NCBI RefSeq assembly: GCF_014649375.1
Contig: NZ_BMSX01000020.1
Coordinates: 124,001 to 188,000, forward strand
Length of the DNA stretch: 64,000 nucleotides
Source: Streptomyces aurantiogriseus
GTDB lineage: Bacteria > Actinomycetota > Actinomycetes > Streptomycetales > Streptomycetaceae
Direction of reading: 5' to 3'
Positions 60,951-64,000 of this stretch are shown piece by piece. The first letter of the stretch is position 1. Each line of letters starts with the position of its first letter. The position numbers were made by a program, and so were the translations under genes. The notes beneath the pieces are model-generated. The model searched no databases. It was not told where the DNA came from and was given only the letters and a program-made list of their open reading frames with translations.

Positions 60951-61036
60951 TTGTAGTCCGCTGCGGCACACCCTGTCAATACTTTGTCCAGACATTCGGA
61001 CCAGCCCTTGACAGGCCTCCGATCAGACCGCACGCT
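60951..61036. promoter_or_regulatory. Divergent iolC/iolE promoters with a candidate operator
   Basis: Minus strand: -35 TTGACA (60979-60974), 17-base spacer, -10 CTACAA (60956-60951), about 50 bases before the iolC start. Plus strand: -35 TTGACA (61008-61013), 17-base spacer, -10 CACGCT (61031-61036); the start point would fall at the iolE ATG. Between the two -35 boxes lies GTCC (60986-60989) with its inverse GGAC (60998-61001), a likely site for a regulator acting on both promoters. Confidence 0.65.
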
Positions 61037-61043
61037 GACGCCC

Positions 61044-61961
61044 ATGACGTCGTTGTCACCTGAGTCCTCACTCTCCCGCATCCGGATCGGCTCGGCCCCC
61101 GACAGCTGGGGCGTCTGGTTCCCGGACGACCCGCAGCAGGTGCCGTGGCAGCGCTTCCTCGACGAGGTCGCGCTCTCCGGCTACGAGTGGATCGAGCTGG
61201 GCCCCTACGGGTACCTGCCGACCGACCCGGCCGTCCTCACCGAGGAGACGGCGAAACGCGGCCTGAAGGTGTCGGCCGGCACGGTCTTCACGGGGCTGCA
61301 CCACGGTGAGGCGGTCTGGGAGAAGACCTGGGCGCACGTCGCGGACAACGCGGCGCTCGCGCAGGCGATGGGCGCGCAGCATCTGGTGGTCATTCCGTCC
61401 TTCTGGCGGGACGACAAGACCGGCGAGGTGCTGGAGCCGGACACGCTCACGCCCGAGCAGTGGCGCAATCTCACCTCGCTGACGGAGCGGCTGGGGCGGG
61501 AGGTGCGCGAGCGGTACGGGCTGCGGATCGTCGTGCATCCGCACGCCGACACACACATCGACAGCGAGGAGAACGTGGTCCGGTTCCTCGACGGGACCGA
61601 CTCCTCGCTGGTGTCGCTCTGTCTCGACACCGGGCACTACGCGTACTGCGGTGGCGACAGCGTCAAGCTGATCGAGACGTACGGCGAGCGGATCGGGTAC
61701 CTGCACCTCAAGCAGGTGGACCCGGAGATCCTGGCGGACGTGCGGGCGAAGGGGACGCCGTTCGGGCCGGCGGTCGCGCAGGGTGTGATGTGCGAGCCGC
61801 CGAGCGGGGTGCCGGCGTTGGGGCCGGTGCTGGAGGCCGCGCAGAAGCTGGACGTCGATCTGTTCGCGATCGTGGAGCAGGACATGTATCCGTGTGAGCC
61901 GGACGCTCCGCTGCCTATTGCTCAGCGGACGCGGGCGTTTCTGCGATCGTGCGGAGCGTAG
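61044..61961 (+). CDS. iolE: Inosose dehydratase-like TIM-barrel protein
   Basis: A 305-residue sugar-phosphate isomerase/epimerase-fold protein. IGSAPDSWGVWFP at the start, VVHPHADTHIDS and LCLDTGHYAYCGGD are as in IolE, which dehydrates scyllo-inosose; the His, Glu and Asp of these segments bind the metal. There is no SD ahead of the ATG at 61044 and the predicted transcript start coincides with it, so the mRNA may be leaderless. It diverges from iolC. A related isomerase (IolH or IolI-like) cannot be excluded. Confidence 0.82.
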   Translation: MTSLSPESSLSRIRIGSAPDSWGVWFPDDPQQVPWQRFLDEVALSGYEWIELGPYGYLPTDPAVLTEETAKRGLKVSAGTVFTGLHHGEAVWEKTWAHVADNAALAQAMGAQHLVVIPSFWRDDKTGEVLEPDTLTPEQWRNLTSLTERLGREVRERYGLRIVVHPHADTHIDSEENVVRFLDGTDSSLVSLCLDTGHYAYCGGDSVKLIETYGERIGYLHLKQVDPEILADVRAKGTPFGPAVAQGVMCEPPSGVPALGPVLEAAQKLDVDLFAIVEQDMYPCEPDAPLPIAQRTRAFLRSCGA

Positions 61962-62127
61962 CGGTCGCCTCCTGAGGTGCCGGGTTCTGTGGGACTGCGG
62001 GTGCGGGCTGTCCGTGGCTGGTCGCGCCCGCGCGGCGGAGCCGCACATCGACACAGCCCCGCGCCCCTTGGCGCGCCGCACCTGGCGTAGGAGCATGGGT
62101 GCCCTTCGGCTCAGTGCGGGAGGGCGG

Positions 62128-63066
62128 ATGACGCGGGTCCGGTCCGGGTGGGGGCCCGGGGGGTCGTGGGAGATCGCCCTTGCGCGGCCGCACCCGCGGT
62201 TGCGGCCCGGTGTGGTCAGTTACCGCGGGATCCGGCTGGCGCTGGACCATCCGCGGCGGCGGCTGGAGACGCCGATCGGTGCCGTCACGCTGCTGTTGGG
62301 GTTCGAGGGGCCCGTCCGTATTTCCGGGGCGGGGCGGCCGACGACCTCCCTGGTGTCGGTGTACTCGGGACTGTCCACGACCGCCGTCGTCGGGGAGCAC
62401 TCCGGGCGTGTCTCGGGGGTGGAGGTGCTGCTGACTCCCTGGGCCGCGTTCACCCTCTTCGGTACGCCGCAGCATGAGCTGACCGACCGTACCGTCGACC
62501 CCGACGAGTTGCCGCACAAGCTGTGCGGCAGTGCTGGTGAACTCGCGGGAGCGCTGGCCGCGTTGCCGTCCTGGGCGGACCGGTTCGGGTTGCTCGACGA
62601 GGTGTTCGCGCGCTGGTCGGCGGCCGGGCCGCCGAGTGCGGTGCGGGTACGGCGGGCCTGGTCGCTGCTGGTGCGGTCGGCGGGCGCGATGCCGGTACCG
62701 CGGCTGGCCGAGGAGGTGGGCTGGAGCGTGCGGCAGCTGGAGAACCGCTTCCGTGAGCAGATCGGGCTCGGTCCGAAGGCGGCGGCACGTGTCCTGCGGC
62801 TGCAGCGGGCCCGCCGTCTGCTGGCGGCCGGAAGGGGCCTGGCGGAGACGGCCGCGCTGTGCGGCTTCTACGACCAGGCCCATCTCAGCGGGGAGTTCAA
62901 GGCGATGACCGGGTTCACCCCGAGGCAGTTCACGGCGGCCCGGGGGCGGCCGGGGCCGGAGGCGCCGGTGGGGGACCGGTTGAACGGGGAGGCGACGAGC
63001 CTTGTGCTGCCCGTGCCGACGGGTGGCCGAGGTGCGGATTTTTCCAAGACCGGGCAGGTGCGGTGA
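62128..63066 (+). CDS. AraC-family transcriptional regulator
   Basis: A 312-residue regulator. The N-terminal half is a poorly conserved cupin-like sensing domain (LLLGFEGPVRISGAG, LLTPWAAFTLFG). The C-terminal AraC DNA-binding domain has two helix-turn-helix units, VPRLAEEVGWSVRQLENRFREQ and ETAALCGFYDQAHLSGEFKAMTG (each shown in part), ending FTPRQF. ATG 62128 has GGGAGGG before it; ATG 62095 is possible. It lies after iolE in the same direction and could control the iol genes, but AraC proteins of this type often act elsewhere. Confidence 0.85.
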   Translation: MTRVRSGWGPGGSWEIALARPHPRLRPGVVSYRGIRLALDHPRRRLETPIGAVTLLLGFEGPVRISGAGRPTTSLVSVYSGLSTTAVVGEHSGRVSGVEVLLTPWAAFTLFGTPQHELTDRTVDPDELPHKLCGSAGELAGALAALPSWADRFGLLDEVFARWSAAGPPSAVRVRRAWSLLVRSAGAMPVPRLAEEVGWSVRQLENRFREQIGLGPKAAARVLRLQRARRLLAAGRGLAETAALCGFYDQAHLSGEFKAMTGFTPRQFTAARGRPGPEAPVGDRLNGEATSLVLPVPTGGRGADFSKTGQVR

Positions 63067-63419
63067 CTGCACGCTGAGCGTCCAGCCAGTTGTTCCGGGG
63101 GAATGGCGGGGAAGCAGGTGGGCCGGGTCCGTCGCAGCGGGCCCGGCCCATCGTCGCGTCCGGTGCCCCTCCGCCCCGCGTGTCAACGCGCCCCTCCGAC
63201 AGGCCCGCGTACGTCTCTGCCGCACCTCCGTCACAAATGACCCCCTTCTGTCACACCTGTCGCGGTTACGCGGGCCCCGCGTCACACCCGGACCACAGCC
63301 GTATGCGCGCGGTCACTCCGCGTCGTTGACAGGGCAATTGGCTTGGTGATCGCCAGCGCAGCGCCGGGCTCCCCGGGCGGCCTCCCGGCCGCCGCCCCCG
63401 CGCGCAGGGAGGTGCACTC
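63067..63419. other. Gene-free stretch between the AraC-type and small HTH genes
   Basis: No gene is seen in 353 bases. Near 63230-63280 there are two GTCACA-type elements and below-average GC, likely part of the promoter of the HTH gene. No hairpin stands out. Confidence 0.4.
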
Positions 63420-63620
63420 ATGACCGACCAAAGGCTCTGGTCCTACAAGGAGATCGCGGCACACATCAAGGTGCAGCCGGACACCGTACGGTCCTACCGC
63501 AAGCACGGCCTGCTGCCCCCACCCGACCATGTGGAGGGCGGCAAGCTGTACTGGTACGTGGACACCATTCACGCGTGGGTGGCGTCACGGCCCGGCAACC
63601 GCGGCCGCAAAGGGGACTGA
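63420..63620 (+). CDS. Small helix-turn-helix protein (MerR/excisionase-like)
   Basis: A 66-residue DNA-binding protein consisting of one winged helix: WSYKEIAAHIKVQPDTVRSYRKHG is the HTH (read in two parts: WSYKEIAAHIKVQPD, TVRSYRKHG), followed by a wing with GGKLYWYVDTIHAW. It resembles AlpA/excisionase and BldC-like single-domain regulators. GGGAGG lies before the ATG. No phage or integrase gene is nearby, so it is more likely a chromosomal regulator than an excisionase. Confidence 0.82.
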   Translation: MTDQRLWSYKEIAAHIKVQPDTVRSYRKHGLLPPPDHVEGGKLYWYVDTIHAWVASRPGNRGRKGD

Positions 63621-63660
63621 TCCCCCTTCCCCCAGGCGGTGACCCGCCCGAAACTCCTTC

Positions 63661-63686
63661 TGTGCCCCACCTGCGTGTGGGGCACA
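63661..63686. terminator. Hairpin between convergent genes at the right end
   Basis: TGTGCCCCAC (63661-63670) and GTGGGGCACA (63677-63686) make a 10-base perfect stem with a six-base loop, between the HTH gene and the converging dehydrogenase gene. Confidence 0.8.
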
Positions 63687-63718
63687 GTGCTGCGCATGGG
63701 TTTCTCCGTCAACCGCCC

Positions 63719-64000
63719 TCACCTCCACGGCTCGATGACCGTCACGCCCGCCCCCGGCGCCGTCCCCATCGCCGCCAGCGCGTCCGGTACGGCGTCCAGC
63801 GGGATCGTCGACGTCACCAGCAGGTCGGGGCGCAGGACACCCGCCCGGACCAGCTCCAGCATCGCCGGGTAGGTGTGGGCGGCCATGCCGTGGCTGCCGA
63901 GGAGTTCGAGCTCGAGGGCGATGGCGCGGGCCAGCGGGACGGGGGTCGTGCCGTCCGCCGAGGGGAGCAGGCCGACCTGGACATGGCGGCCCCGGCGGCG
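63719..64000 (-). CDS. Zinc-type alcohol dehydrogenase, C-terminal part
   Basis: The last 93 codons of a gene that continues beyond the window, ending in TGA at 63719-63721. The visible part has GRHVQVGLLPSADG, ELELLGSHGMAAHTYPAMLELV and IPLDAVPDALAAMG, the end of the Rossmann domain and the C-terminal part of medium-chain zinc-dependent alcohol dehydrogenases. The catalytic zinc residues are outside the window, so the substrate cannot be judged. Confidence 0.85.
   Translation of the reverse strand, partial: RRRGRHVQVGLLPSADGTTPVPLARAIALELELLGSHGMAAHTYPAMLELVRAGVLRPDLLVTSTIPLDAVPDALAAMGTAPGAGVTVIEPWR

Noticed and set aside
63420..63620. Small HTH protein as a phage or plasmid excisionase
   Set aside because: No integrase, replication gene or repeat boundary is visible; a chromosomal single-domain regulator is simpler.

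Overview
The window is high-GC DNA (strong third-position G/C bias, many GTG/TTG starts) with the gene content of a Streptomyces chromosome: an SsbB-type single-strand binding protein beside a pair of dynamin-like GTPases, a melC1-melC2 tyrosinase operon, a sortase-anchored thioester protein, a single TTA (bldA-type) leucine codon, and a myo-inositol catabolic cluster. No insertion sequence, integrase, prophage or CRISPR array was seen.

Layout. 1-120: end of a gene that looks like a sugar kinase. 481-12508: one-directional block of seven genes built around a PknG-type protein kinase (GlnX-like sensor, GlnH-like binding protein, a helical protein with a TTA codon, PknG, a PP2C phosphatase, a VWA protein and an FHA protein). 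It resembles the mycobacterial GlnX-GlnH-PknG amino-acid-sensing pathway with its FHA-type target, extended by a phosphatase and a VWA protein. 12515-17545: housekeeping genes (isoaspartyl methyltransferase family, truncated globin, thioesterase, EttA-type ABC-F protein) and a small secreted protein. 17705-19117: thioester (TQXA-type) surface protein with an LATTG sorting signal. 19378-24164: ssbB, dynB and dynA, a likely sporulation-division group. 24489: tRNA-Arg(UCU).

24587-30461 is the most unusual stretch: a phosphopantetheinyl transferase, an alpha/beta hydrolase, a SpeD homologue that lacks the catalytic cysteine, a BpsA-type branched-polyamine synthase fused to a GNAT domain, an FkbH-like HAD protein and a free acyl carrier protein. 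The parts suggest a small pathway that joins polyamine chemistry to carrier-protein-bound acyl chemistry. This is an inference, not a proven pathway.

30531-31893: melC2 and melC1. 33022-47783: a secreted or exopolysaccharide locus (initiating phosphoglycosyl transferase, two GT4 glycosyltransferases, Wzy-like ligase/polymerase, MurJ/Wzx-like flippase, deacetylase, Wzz-like protein, FemAB-like N-acyltransferase, a divergent GH26-like secreted hydrolase, an ATP-grasp enzyme and a flavoprotein). 47799-49832: a small zinc-ribbon-like gene with unusual codon use and three paralogous small secreted proteins with two cysteines each. 50172-53686: an ABC-2 permease and a rare fusion of an extracytoplasmic X-Pro-peptidase-like hydrolase with an ABC ATPase. 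53915: lipoprotein. 54820-61961: myo-inositol catabolism (iolA/mmsA, iolD, iolB, a Cgl0159-like aldolase, iolC, divergent iolE) with a divergent promoter region. 62128: AraC-type regulator. 63420: small HTH protein. 63719-end: part of a zinc-type alcohol dehydrogenase.
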